From assembly GCA_030248295.1 (NCBI GenBank), contig JASANH010001188.1, positions 281,757 through 345,756 of the forward strand: 64,000 nucleotides of DNA, given 5' to 3'. The position numbers were made by a program, and so were the translations under genes. This document shows positions 37,587-47,617 of this stretch, in pieces. The notes below the pieces were generated by a model. That model saw nothing but the letters and a program-made list of their open reading frames with translations. It had not been told where the DNA came from and made no database searches. This DNA comes from Mesodorylaimus sp. YZB2_4. Its lineage: Eukaryota; Nematoda; Enoplea; Dorylaimida; Dorylaimidae. Position 1 is the first letter of the stretch; every line of letters begins with the position of its first letter.

Positions 37587-37849
37587 ATGGCCAAAAGCAC
37601 AACAGGACCCCGTCGTAAAAATACTTTCCAATCTTGCCATATTGGACTCTACATATTCACTTTGGTCTCGTGTGGACTTATTTTTGTGAGTCAAATTTGC
37701 ACTTCAAGAATTGGAGTTTAAAAATTTAATTGTTTTAGGTGCTTTGGTATAATCCAGATGCAATACCAGAAAAAACATTGATGACTATGATTAGACGCCG
37801 TCGAGGCAAGTCGGGTCTCAACTCTCTCTCCTGCGTGTGCAGAAACTAG
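37587..37849 (+). CDS. small single-pass membrane protein, two exons
   Basis: Exons 37587-37685 and 37739-37849 join in phase across a 53-nt intron with GTGAGT donor and TTGTTTTAG acceptor, giving 69 residues. The N-terminus is basic (MAKSTTGPRRKNTF), followed by one hydrophobic segment (about residues 20-36, GLYIFTLVSCGLIFVLWY). The C-terminal half carries a basic cluster (MIRRRRGK). The short basic-TM-basic layout resembles small subunits of membrane complexes, but I cannot name a family. The last dozen codons (after RRRRGK) run into sequence that may already belong to the LINE inserted behind it, so the native C-terminus could differ. Confidence 0.5.
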
Positions 37850-37995
37850 TTTTTTTACGTAATAGAGCGAAAGGACAACGGATAGAGATCTTGATATTGA
37901 TAAGATTATATCGAATCGATTACCTGATTTCACTTTACGGAATCCTCTGGAGGAGGAAGTATCGTGGTTCAAGGTATTTCACGGGAAGGAGAATA

Positions 37996-39507
37996 ATGGA
38001 GAATCAAGCTTCCAATACGATGGAAATCGAAAATGAGTTCATTTTGGAAAACACCACGTCTGTCAAGAGCGGGTTCGAGTTTGCCTACATCTCATTGCGG
38101 TCGAATGATCTGCTCGACAAGAGTGTAGAGGTGATTATGAAAGCCATCTCGGAAGAAAATCCAAAAGAAAGACATCCATTATTTGCTTGGCGCTTCGCTC
38201 GTGCAATTAAGCTGGCCTATCCAACAAAAGAATCACGTGACCTGGTCGTCAAGGAAAAATTGTCAATTTTCAATATTCGTGTCGATATTGAAATGCCAAA
38301 AGTGTTCACTCCCGAGGGGAGAAAAACCATTCATTTGTTTGGAATACCGATCGACATTGGACACACGGAAGTAGAAAAGTGGCTCAAAGATCACGGATTT
38401 CCAAGCAGGTCAGAAATGAGATGGATCACCTATCGTGGAACGGAAATTAGATCTGGTGCAAGATCAGTTATTGTGTCGTTGCCCCCTGAGAAGGAAATAC
38501 CTGGATACATCGACTTCAAGCCTCGTGATCAAAGAAAAGCATTCTCGGTCCAAGTATGGTATCACGGAATGCCCATTTGGTGCTGGCGATGTAAGAGCAA
38601 AGGCCACATGGCAAGGAATTGCTATCTTGCCGACTACCGACCAGAACCAGGCTCATATGCAGCGATGGCCAGCGGTGGTGGAGGATTTCGACAAGCTGCT
38701 GAATCAGGATCGATAGGACCGACTCCGACAACGAATATATCGAACAAGCCTAATGAGATCAGCAATGAAGAGTACCCCCCACTGACAACCTTGACCGCCA
38801 ATGCACCAGTCATCACTCGACCGAACCGAGAAACAGCTGCCACAGCAGTGGCAAGTGTTCAAGAAATTCTTCCTTTTTTTTCGAAAGAATCGCCTCTTTC
38901 GAATCACCATCCATGCGCCTTTACGATAGATGGCCAAAGCTTCACTTCAACTGAGCAATATCTGTATAAGGAAAGGGCGAAAGCAGTGGGTGACAAGGAA
39001 GACGAAATGAGGATCATGAACGCGGAATCAGCGGCTGAGACGAAAGCGATTGGCAAAAAGATCAAGTGGAACGAAAAGGATATGGGCAAGTGGATTGATT
39101 TCGCGAAGAAAAAATTGTATTTGGCAAACTTCAAAAAATTCGAATGCAATCCGGAATTAAGAAAATTCCTGTTTGAAACATCGCCTAAACTACTGGTGGA
39201 GGGCAATCCGAACGATAGTCGATGGGGTGTTGGCCTGAGCTGTGACGATCTGGAAATTTTTGATCAATCCAAATGGAAAGGGAAAAACGAATTTGGCAAG
39301 CTGCTGACGGAACTGCGAGACAAGATGATGAAATTGCCGCAGTTTGAAAAGGAAGTGCATGAAGTGATGGAGAAAAGAAAGCAAGCCGAAATGAGGAAAC
39401 GACAGCGTAGCAGCGACGGGGAATCGAGTGGAGAGGAGCAATCGGACACGCATCCAAAACGTAAGCAGAGCTGTAACAATGTCCTGGATGAGAGCTTGGC
39501 TTTTTGA
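37996..39507 (+). CDS. LINE ORF1 protein: zinc knuckle plus NADAR domain
   Basis: 503 residues from the ATG at 37996; the frame is open upstream but has no other ATG. Residues about 100-195 match the Tx1-type ORF1 core (RKTIHLFGIPIDIGHTEVE, VQVWYHGMPIWCWRC). A CX2CX4HX4C knuckle follows (Cys196, Cys199, His204, Cys209), then a Ser/Thr/Gly-rich spacer. Residues about 292-445 form a complete NADAR domain: FFSKESPLSNHHPC, the F-T-S-T-E-Q-Y core (Glu320), AAETKAIGKKI, KKLYLANFKKFECNPELR, LLVEGNPNDSRWGVG (Trp410) and a closing FGKLLTELRDKM. The tail is basic and Ser/Glu rich. NADAR proteins act on ADP-ribose-linked substrates, including ADP-ribosylated guanine in nucleic acid. A role in the element's nucleoprotein or in host evasion is inference. 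Confidence 0.9.
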   Translation: MENQASNTMEIENEFILENTTSVKSGFEFAYISLRSNDLLDKSVEVIMKAISEENPKERHPLFAWRFARAIKLAYPTKESRDLVVKEKLSIFNIRVDIEMPKVFTPEGRKTIHLFGIPIDIGHTEVEKWLKDHGFPSRSEMRWITYRGTEIRSGARSVIVSLPPEKEIPGYIDFKPRDQRKAFSVQVWYHGMPIWCWRCKSKGHMARNCYLADYRPEPGSYAAMASGGGGFRQAAESGSIGPTPTTNISNKPNEISNEEYPPLTTLTANAPVITRPNRETAATAVASVQEILPFFSKESPLSNHHPCAFTIDGQSFTSTEQYLYKERAKAVGDKEDEMRIMNAESAAETKAIGKKIKWNEKDMGKWIDFAKKKLYLANFKKFECNPELRKFLFETSPKLLVEGNPNDSRWGVGLSCDDLEIFDQSKWKGKNEFGKLLTELRDKMMKLPQFEKEVHEVMEKRKQAEMRKRQRSSDGESSGEEQSDTHPKRKQSCNNVLDESLAF

Positions 39508-39515
39508 AACTGTAA

Positions 39516-42500
39516 GATTGGGCTTCGGGCGGTGCTAGGTCTTGTTGGTCAATATTTCTTGATCTCATCATAGGTCCAAAAATATTTTTTGCAACTTACA
39601 ATACTGCTGGGCTGAGAAATAAGGTGCCAAAAATTCTCTCAGTTTTTGAATTTTTGAAAGTGTATGATGTAGTTTGTATGCAGGAGACGCATTTTCGAAG
39701 CCACTCTGAAGCGGCCTACTTTGACAGTGTTTTTGAAAGCAGATTTATGATTTTCCATAGTTTTTCACAAGAGTATTGTTCAGGGATATGTATGTTGGTC
39801 AGTAGGGCTTGTTTGTTCTCGGAAATAACTCGCATAACCAGTATTGAAGGTAGAGCAATAGCATTGAAGGTTCGATATGAGTCTAGGATTTTTCTTCTTT
39901 TTGGAGTATATGCGCCTGCTCAAGAGTCCCCTAGGAAAGCTTTCTTTGACCAGTTACTCGACAAGGCTTTAGAAAAGTTCCGGTACCACGATGCTGCCTT
40001 TTGCATGGGAGATTTCAACTTTGTCGAGTCCAAGGAGCTCGACCGAAGTGACCTCACGGTCTATCCAGAGGGCGGGCTAAAAGAGTTTTCTAAATTTTCA
40101 TCTAAATTTAAATTGCACGATATCTTCCGATATCATAATCCGAAGACAAAAGAATTCTCTCATCTTGCTCACAGTTCCAAAACTCAAGGGCGACTTGACA
40201 GAATTTATGGCACTGAAAACGCGGTTGAGTCGTACAGCAAGCATGAATTCATAGAAACAGGACTGTCTGATCATAAGATTTTTCAAATTTCTTTTATATT
40301 TAGCTTTGCGCAGATTAAAAGAGGACCTTCTTACTGGAAACTAGACGTAGAGTTTTTACAACGTGACGATGCTTTGAAGGAACAAGTCAAAAATAAGCTT
40401 TTGTTTTTGGAGGCCTACCTCCAAGGCGCATGCGATAGGGATGTGCTGAGTGCGTGGGATCAGTGCAAGTCTGAAATAGGACGGTTGTGCAGAGCATCTA
40501 AAACTCAGTTCGAGTCCTACGGAAGGAAAAGAAGAGCGGGTATAGCAAAGGACCTGGAGAGGGCTAAGGCACTGCTGGCACAGTATCCCAGGAGTGACGT
40601 GATGAAAGCTGAATACGAGGAAGTAAGGGAAAAACTAAGGAGTTTTGACCGCGAGGAAATCAGGAAGAGATTGACAAAAACGCACTATAAAGATTTGGCA
40701 ACAGACCAGTTCACGCTGGTAACAGCCAAACTAATGCAAAAGAATTCGGCTGAATTAAGAACAGTGTACGCGATTAAAGATGATAAGGGGATCGTGCATG
40801 ATAATCAACTGGAGGTGATAGCAGAAGTGAGAAGACAGTACGCATCGTTGTTCACAAGTGCAGGGACGATCAAGGAAAATGCGGCAAGAATGTTTTTAGA
40901 CCAACCTCCCTTCGGTACAGCCGACGAGGTAGACAGGGCTGCACTGGAGGGAGAGATAAGTGAAGACGAGGTAAAAAAAGCGGTTCTCTCCTTCAGCAAA
41001 AAGAAATCGCCAGGCAGTGACGGGCTGCCAATAGAATTCTATTTGACGTTCTTGGCTGAGCTAAGTGTCATTTTGACCAAAGTTTTTGCAGCTAGCTTGC
41101 GTCTAGGGGAGTTGCCAGGGAGCTTGTACTTTGGAATAATATCCCAGTTGTACAAAGGAGAAGGTGATAAAAAGCTTAGGTCCAATTGGAGGCCACTGAC
41201 CATGCTCAATGTGGACTACAAAATCCTGGCTAAGGTTTTAGTGATAAGGCTTAGGAACATAATGTGCAAGCTTGTGCACCCCGACCAAACGTGCTCAGTG
41301 CCAGGAAGGGACATAAGGGACGGAGTGCTTACTTTGTACAACGCAGTTGAGTATGTCAATGAGAAGGAAATGGGGGCCATGCTGTTGTCTGTCGATCACA
41401 TGTCGGCCTTCGACATCATCGAGTGGGAGTATATGCAACGTGTGCTAGAATGGTTCAGATTGGGCGAGGGGTTCCAGAAATGGATAGGAATAATTTACAA
41501 GGACGGCCTAGTTGCTTCTTCGGTTCAGGTGAACGGTTACATATCCACCAGCTTCCATCCTAGTAGAGGGGTCAGGCAAGGTTGCCCACTGTCCGCACTG
41601 CTATATGTACTGGTGTCGGAAACAGTGACCAATTATATCAGGAGGGACAAACTGGTCAAAGGACTGGACATCTTAGGACAAGAGCAAAAGATAAGTAACT
41701 ATGCGGATGATACGAATTTCTTGGTGTCTGATGAACATTCAGTAGGTCGTATCATGCACATCTATGAGCACTATAAAAGAGCCAGCGGGGCAACATTGAA
41801 AACAACCAAGACAAAGATTCTGTGTCTAGGAAAGAAAGAGCCTGACAGCGTAGGACCCGAGCTGAGGCCCTTTGTTGTAGACAAGGTAAAAGTCTACGGA
41901 TTTTTCATTGGAAAAGAGGGAATGGAAGTTGCGGATAATTGGACTGGGGTACGGGAGCACATCGCTTCATTAGGCACTAGGATAGCACATTCAGAAGTTT
42001 CCCTGTTTGGCAGGATTCATGTAGCAAATACATATTATCTTTCAAAGTTGTGGTATCTTGGATCAGTAATTGCACCTGGAACTGACTTACAAAAACTCAC
42101 AGAAAGAATGATTGACAATTATCTTTGGCATCCAGCCAAAGTCAACAAAATAAACAAACTAGTGCTGAAGAGGAGCAAAGACCTGGGCGGAATAGGCTAC
42201 CCGGACATAGGCTGGAAGATACTCGCTTTTAGGTTGATGTTACTACTTAGAAGAACCCTGGCGCAGCAGGAAGCCGTGTGGCACAGATCTTTCGACTACT
42301 TTTTCGAGCGAGTTAGGCATGCAAAGTTATGTCATGTAGGAGAAATAAAGACACCTCGTCTGTACAAAGATATAAGAAGGGCGGAGCTTACAGCGAACTT
42401 CAAGCTGCTTGACCAGCACAGCGTCGGGCTGGACACGAAAACATACCCGATAAAGCATGTCAAAACAAAGATGCTCTATAAACACCTGATGGAGAAGAAG

Positions 42501-43106
42501 ACAGGGAAGGCCACAGCTGCCATGCAAAGTTACTGGTGTGAAAAATTGAGTACAGCTAATCTGGACTTCAGGGCCTACTGGAGACTAAACACGAGCAAAC
42601 ATGTGGACGGTCTGACCAGGTCGATACACTACAGTCTCCTGTACAAGGCACTGTACACTCGGAGTAGGATCACCAACTTCGCAGATGTAGATGAGTCGTG
42701 CAAGTACTGTGAGACAGTAGCGGGCCAGAGTATCCGCGAGGACGGATACCATGTTTTCGTAGAGTGCCAAAGAGTGCTTGAGTTCTGGAAGAAAGTGGAA
42801 GGCCTTCTCCAAAGAATGGATCCTTCCATCAAGTTCAGAGATGAGAACAAGATCTTCGGTCTGGCGGGCATAAAAAGCAAATCTACTTTCGTGACAGCGA
42901 ACATAGTTTTGCAGTCAGTCCAGAGATGTGTTTGGTTCGCCAGAATGGATTTTGAGGAAAAAGGAAAACTGGTAGATTTATGGGAATCACTGAGGAAGAG
43001 ACTTTGGGTCTTGACAAAGAGGGCTCAATTCATTTTGGACAAGCATCGGTTTGAAGATACTTTTCTGAAGTCTTTTTTCATGCAAGAATTGAAAAATATG
43101 GAATAG
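39516..43106 (+). CDS. LINE ORF2 protein: endonuclease and reverse transcriptase
   Basis: The frame opens after a TAA at 39513 and runs unbroken to 43106 (1196 codons). The APE-type endonuclease begins at ATYNTAGLRNK and shows MQETHF, GDFNF and a SDH motif, so the catalytic Glu, Asp, Asn and His are in place. Reverse transcriptase motifs are KSPGSDGLPIEF, NWRPLTMLNVDYKIL, the Asp of SVDHMSAFD, RQGCPLSALLY, and NYADDTNFL near 41697-41723. A C-terminal zinc motif CKYC...GYHVFVEC (CX2C...HX4C) lies near 42699-42770. The protein nicks target DNA and primes reverse transcription there. No ATG occurs before 39678, which is inside the endonuclease, so the start is marked only as the opening of the frame. 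Confidence 0.9.
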   Translation, partial: DWASGGARSCWSIFLDLIIGPKIFFATYNTAGLRNKVPKILSVFEFLKVYDVVCMQETHFRSHSEAAYFDSVFESRFMIFHSFSQEYCSGICMLVSRACLFSEITRITSIEGRAIALKVRYESRIFLLFGVYAPAQESPRKAFFDQLLDKALEKFRYHDAAFCMGDFNFVESKELDRSDLTVYPEGGLKEFSKFSSKFKLHDIFRYHNPKTKEFSHLAHSSKTQGRLDRIYGTENAVESYSKHEFIETGLSDHKIFQISFIFSFAQIKRGPSYWKLDVEFLQRDDALKEQVKNKLLFLEAYLQGACDRDVLSAWDQCKSEIGRLCRASKTQFESYGRKRRAGIAKDLERAKALLAQYPRSDVMKAEYEEVREKLRSFDREEIRKRLTKTHYKDLATDQFTLVTAKLMQKNSAELRTVYAIKDDKGIVHDNQLEVIAEVRRQYASLFTSAGTIKENAARMFLDQPPFGTADEVDRAALEGEISEDEVKKAVLSFSKKKSPGSDGLPIEFYLTFLAELSVILTKVFAASLRLGELPGSLYFGIISQLYKGEGDKKLRSNWRPLTMLNVDYKILAKVLVIRLRNIMCKLVHPDQTCSVPGRDIRDGVLTLYNAVEYVNEKEMGAMLLSVDHMSAFDIIEWEYMQRVLEWFRLGEGFQKWIGIIYKDGLVASSVQVNGYISTSFHPSRGVRQGCPLSALLYVLVSETVTNYIRRDKLVKGLDILGQEQKISNYADDTNFLVSDEHSVGRIMHIYEHYKRASGATLKTTKTKILCLGKKEPDSVGPELRPFVVDKVKVYGFFIGKEGMEVADNWTGVREHIASLGTRIAHSEVSLFGRIHVANTYYLSKLWYLGSVIAPGTDLQKLTERMIDNYLWHPAKVNKINKLVLKRSKDLGGIGYPDIGWKILAFRLMLLLRRTLAQQEAVWHRSFDYFFERVRHAKLCHVGEIKTPRLYKDIRRAELTANFKLLDQHSVGLDTKTYPIKHVKTKMLYKHLMEKKTGKATAAMQSYWCEKLSTANLDFRAYWRLNTSKHVDGLTRSIHYSLLYKALYTRSRITNFADVDESCKYCETVAGQSIREDGYHVFVECQRVLEFWKKVEGLLQRMDPSIKFRDENKIFGLAGIKSKSTFVTANIVLQSVQRCVWFARMDFEEKGKLVDLWESLRKRLWVLTKRAQFILDKHRFEDTFLKSFFMQELKNME

Positions 43107-44039
43107 AATGTAAACAATAATAAGAATAAAAATATATATAAAAGATTCTTTGATCATTTAAGGACCAGTTTTTTCGTGTTCTTTGTGGGGACTAAAGGAT
43201 GCATTGCGATCTTCAGTATGTGTCTGATTTTGTACCGCGTTTACGTGCCAGTTAAGTAAAATATGCTAATTTAAAAAAAAAAAAAAAAAAGAAAAAACAT
43301 TGAACTATATTGGAAATAAATATAATCTGGTGTTTGGCGCCATGTAAGTCGAAGAAAGTTGATGGGAGACGCCTGTGCAGGATGTGAACAAGGGTCTCGC
43401 ATCGAACTTTTGGTTGGAATTTGTTGGTTGCTTTCTACTGATGAGATGGGGGACGCGTTTTCCAGTTAGCCGTGCCAACTTTATTCTGGCAGCGCCAGAC
43501 AAGAAATGATATGCCGCATATACTTCTGGTACTGAGGGGACTAAGAGAACTAAACTGCCGCACCAGCGCCTAAAATCATGACGGCTAGCAACACTATGTA
43601 CAGTGAATTAAATCCACTTCACTCAGATATTACTGAAAGAGTACTTTTGTAGAACTTGGTTTCTTTTGATTGCGCACGCGGGTGAAGCCTACTACGCCTC
43701 GACATTATGCCGTCAAAAGCAAATCAAAGGATCAGCAAAAGTAAAATGGATCGTGCAAACATTTCTTCTTGGACTCCCATCATTGCTACTATTACGGAAA
43801 CAGAAGCGTGGAGATTAGTTAGACAGGGCTCACTTGCGTCCTTTATAACGCCTTCTTTATTACTGCTTAGTCGTACTGTATTACTTGTATTTCAGATGAT
43901 GCGGCATTGATAACTGGGCGGGTATGTAGTGTTGACAACTTGCCTATAATCCAACGACTTGGAAAGCAAAAACAAAAGCTTTGTGCTGCCAATTGCTTAA
44001 CTCATCGATTAGTCAGCAAAAGAGCAATTTCAAGAAAAA
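43107..44039. other. intergenic with A tract
   Basis: The LINE tail, then an A run at about 43273-43290. Only short frames. The sequence TTTTGTACCGCGTTTACGTGCC near 43230 has a diverged relative near 14088, ahead of the older LINE copy. Confidence 0.4.
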
Positions 44040-44751
44040 GTTGATTCTGCAAGGAGAAAGGATGAATTTGAACCCGGTGAGCTCTGAATCTGGCTGACCG
44101 AGGAACAAATTCACTATTCGACCCCGCTTGAGTGCATGAACAATTGCATTGATCCTTGCCGCCGAGCATACGACTGGTCATGAACGAAGACAACATCACC
44201 AGAATTATGCTCAGGAGAGGACAAACGCTTTTGAACCTTTGAGGATCATGAAGACGTGCTGGCGGCGAAAAGATGAATTCGAACCCGGTGAGCTCTAAAT
44301 CTTGCTGACCGAGAAACAAATTCCCACCTCGCATTCGAGGGAGTGCTGGTCGCCCTGGTGAGTGTGGCTCTAGTCATGACCGAATCCCGCAGGACCAGAA
44401 ACACGCCCACTGGGGTGGCCAGCCTGCACGAATGTCGGGTTTCGAGGCCTCGATGCGTGAATGCGCAGCTTCGGTGACGACCAGACCCCGCCACCGAGCT
44501 GACATGCACGCAACGAGGTCCGAGCAGGGACTCGGTGTGCACTCGCCCCGGCCTAGAACTGGTGCAATATGACCACGTCCACACATTGCACTGGCCCCGA
44601 CCACGGCGCCCGCACCACAAACAGATGGGTCCGAGGACCGTGCGGAGTGTGGGTCTAGTCATGACTCGTCTCCCCACGACCAAACACACATCCCGAACGG
44701 GCCACGAGTGAGAGGAAAGATATTACTGTAGTGGGAGGACTGGTGAAGGCC

Positions 44752-44791
44752 GGTGCAGGCCAGTGCAGGCCAGTGCAGGCCAGTGCAGGCT
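44752..44791. repeat. 10-bp tandem repeat
   Basis: Four near-perfect copies of GGCCAGTGCA inside repeat copy B. The corresponding place in copy A holds a single unit (GGCCTGCACC), so this is a local expansion. Confidence 0.85.
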
Positions 44792-45052
44792 GTGATGACT
44801 GGACACAACACCAACAACCCGAACTGGCCCGACCAGCCGTCCCTAAGTCCGCTCGGCCGACCAGAACTCCAGGCCTGTGCCGAATGTGCAACGAACCAAG
44901 TCCACGATGCACGTCCGACACGACCACAGTTCCGACCAGAGCCACCCCACACCCAAGTGAGCAGCCGGTCCCAGACTGACCAAGGCACAAAGTCAGCCAA
45001 GGAGCCTGCAGAAGGAAGGAAAGTTGGAATGACGGCCACTCGGATCCCCTCC

Positions 45053-45060
45053 CTTATATA
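45053..45060 (-). promoter_or_regulatory. TATA-like box in repeat copy B
   Basis: TATATAAG on the minus strand, the counterpart of 16317-16324, with the same flanks (CC before, GGAGGGGATC after). Confidence 0.5.
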
Positions 45061-45145
45061 GGCTGCGGCGGCACCCTGCTTAGAGGAGGTCAAGGCCGAC
45101 TGGCCAGCGGCGTCTTTGTCCTCTTTGTCCCCATTGACGTCGTCA

Positions 45146-45359
45146 CAATTTTCGACGCAGGGCCAGTTCTGTTCTTCAGGCCATCTTGCTGTATCATCAT
45201 TTCTTTACCTTCATAAACCACTTTTAGCAATTTTGCAGATGGCACTAAATTGAAGCGAAATGACCTTAGATTGGCAGCAGCAAGAGGCAGGGGCTAGGGA
45301 AGGAGTTGCTGCATTTTGTGCAATAAACTAAATATATTTTCATGATTAAACTACCAACA
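45146..45359. other. spacer
   Basis: Short spacer between repeat copy B and the next LINE copy. Nothing recognised. Confidence 0.4.
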
Positions 45360-46600
45360 CACCTAACTGGGCAGCTGCAAGAGACGAGATAGGAACATTG
45401 AATAGTAGTAGTCCCCACAGTGAGATATCATATTTTGGGAGAGTCCATGTCCTAAGCACCTATTTTCTGTCCAAAGTGTGGTACTTAGCATCGATTGTTG
45501 CGCCGGATGCTGATTTCCAGAGATATGTTGAGAAACATATGGATGCATATTTCTGGCATCCTTCTAAATCGAACATGGTGAATAAATTGATTTCGAAACG
45601 AGGCAGAGACCTCGGAGGTGTTAACTATCCAGACGTGAATACCAAGGTGCTAGCTTTCAGATTGATGCTTCTTCTACGTAGGCTGACTGCACAGCAGGAT
45701 GCTGCGTGGGGTGCGTGCTTTGATTTTTTCTATGGGAGAGTGCGATATGCGAACCTGAACCAATTGGACAGCATAATGGTGCCTCAGCTGTACAGGGATA
45801 TACGCAGGCTGTGAAGACAGCCAAATTCAGCTTATCGGATCAAGGCACTGTTGGATTGGATACAAGAACATATCCGATTAAACACGTCAAGACCAAGCTG
45901 CTGTATGAGCACATGATGGAAAGAAGGCGGGGAAAGCTACGCTAGCAATGCAGGAGTATTGGGAGGGGAAGCTAGGAAACGAGCATATCGACTTTAAGGC
46001 ATACTGGAGGCTCAATAGGACCAAGCACGTCGATGGCCATACGCGAAGTATACACTACGCTCTACTGTATAAGGCACTGTACACAAGAAGCAAAGTCTCG
46101 CATTTTGCATCTGAGGTTGATTCACACTGCAAGTACTGTAAGAAGCAGGGAACAGATGAGCACGAGGGTGTGTACCACGTTTTCGTCCAGTGCCCGAGGA
46201 CACGCGAATTCTGGGAAAAAGTGGAGTGTCTGTCGAAGAAAGTTGACCCATCACTAATTCTAAGGGAGGAGAATAAGATTTTTGGTATCACCGGCCTACA
46301 TCGCAAGCATATCGCCTGCTTTGCAAACATGGTTTTGCAGTCAGCACAGCGGTGCATATGGTATGCGAGGGCTGACTTTGAGGATGAAGACAAGATAGTG
46401 GACTTGTGGGATGCACTGCGGAGGAGGATGACAGTTTTGACTAAACGAGCCAGGTGCATTCTGTCACCGCGCATGTTCCAGGATTATTTTGCAGAGCCGT
46501 CTCTCGTGGAGTTGTTAGATTAGGGCTTTGAGGAAATTAACGAAACACAATAAAAAATAAAATAAAATAACAAAATTTAAAAAAAATTGAAAAGAAAAAG
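45360..46600 (+). pseudogene. 5'-truncated LINE ORF2 copy
   Basis: Covers the C-terminal third of ORF2. It begins near EISYFGRVHV, runs through WYLASIVAPDADFQ and NYPDVNTKVLAF to a stop at about 45812, then resumes in other frames (LDTRTYPI, AYWRLNRTKHVDGH). It ends with the zinc motif CKYC...YHVFVQC and a final stop at 46521. Two frameshifts, near 45815 and 45925, break it. The 3' end is an A-rich tail, AATAAAAAATAAAATAAAATAAC. The sequence is close to the fragment at 17435 and more distant from the intact element, so it represents another subfamily. Confidence 0.88.
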
Positions 46601-47617
46601 AAAAATTCAAAAAATTGATCAAATGGATAAAGCTTATATATGGTTTCTCTTTCTTTTGTGTGTGTACCACATTACTGTTTCATTGGTGATGCTGTGTGAG
46701 ATTAGGGCCATGAGCCGGTGCCAGGTTCAGCTGCTAACATGACTAACAAGGGAAGGAGAAAAGAATTAAGATAAAAGATCAAAGATCAATAAGACCAATA
46801 ATCAAATGTATCTTTTTGGAATGCTATAACGCCGTGCATTGTTATAGTAAAACTATTACAAAAAAACACCTACAGTATCTCCTCGAAATTCCCCCCCCCC
46901 CTCCCCGGAAATTCTCCCCCGGGGACGAATCTGAATTACCGCACAAAATCATCAGATTTGGAAAATGTGAAGGATATGAGTGTATGAGTGTGACTTGCAA
47001 AGATTCATCGGAAGGGAAATGCAGTTACCTTTGCCAGCCAGCAAAAGTCAATCAGGCGAATGAACTAGTGTTAAAAGGGACAAATGAACAGGGAGGACTG
47101 GGCCACTCCGAAGCTTGTGGTGCAGTCTGCACAAGCAGGCATCTGGCTGGCCCTACGCGAGAGCTGCGAGGACGGGGACACATAAACTGTAGAAAGGGAC
47201 ATTCGGGCCACACAACTGAGACGACTTCGATTCCTCAGCAAACGAGCTAAAATGACCCAACCAACTGGCGAAAAAAGCTTGCTTCCTAAACATTGTTGGA
47301 AATGGAAATAGAAATATTAAAACCTCGATTCGTTTTCTGGCACAGCAGTTGTTGCTAACCATGTAGAATCCTAGGAGCCCCCCCCCCCCCCATGACACCT
47401 AGCTTAGACACTGTCACTCTCCAAAATTCCGATATAAGCTAGTCTGATTGTGATCGCGTGTTCTGCCATCTGGACGAAAATTGAGTGTATTGCAGAGTGT
47501 AAAGTACACCAACGCCCCTTCTCGCATTCTGCTCATCAGGCATCCCAACGCGCTTCACCATCGGCCGGGCCGCGCTTGCTCGAGATTGCGTCGCTCTTCG
47601 ACTGAAAGCTTTGAAGA
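46601..47617. other. intergenic with a LINE scrap
   Basis: Near 47030-47105 a short piece (CQPAKVNQANELVLKG in translation) resembles the WHPAKVNKINKLVLKRS part of ORF2. C tracts occur near 46892-46901 and 47379-47389. No gene supported. Confidence 0.55.

Larger units (their letters stand above)
37850..43160 (+). mobile_element. near-intact Tx1/L1-like non-LTR retrotransposon with NADAR-bearing ORF1
   Basis: Two long open frames in the same direction, ORF1 (37996-39507) and ORF2 (39516-43106), followed by an A/T-rich tail (AATAATAAGAATAAAAATATA). The reverse transcriptase motifs (LTMLNVDYKILAKVL, RGVRQGCPLS, NYADDTNFL), the APE-type endonuclease and the CCHC knuckle in ORF1 place it with Tx1/L1-type LINEs; no RNase H is present. 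Neither frame is broken. The 5' boundary is uncertain and lies close to the stop codon of the small gene at 37849. Decayed relatives lie at 14.2, 17.4, 45.4, 47.0 and 61.9 kb. An identical ORF1 piece starts at 63855. Confidence 0.92.
44040..45145 (-). repeat. GC-rich interspersed repeat with TATA box, copy B
   Basis: The reverse complement is related to 16228-17255 along its length, with the same order: CRE-like GACGTCA, TATATAAG (45053-45060), the GTCATGACTAGA subrepeats (near 44660 and 44370), and two CTCACCGGGTTC segments (near 44290 and 44070). Indels and many substitutions separate the two, so both are old. Copy B has an expanded CAGTGCAGGC run that copy A lacks. Confidence 0.75.

Noticed and set aside
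39624..43106. Starting ORF2 at the GTG at 39624
   Set aside because: This cuts off the first endonuclease strand, which is clearly encoded just upstream in the same frame.
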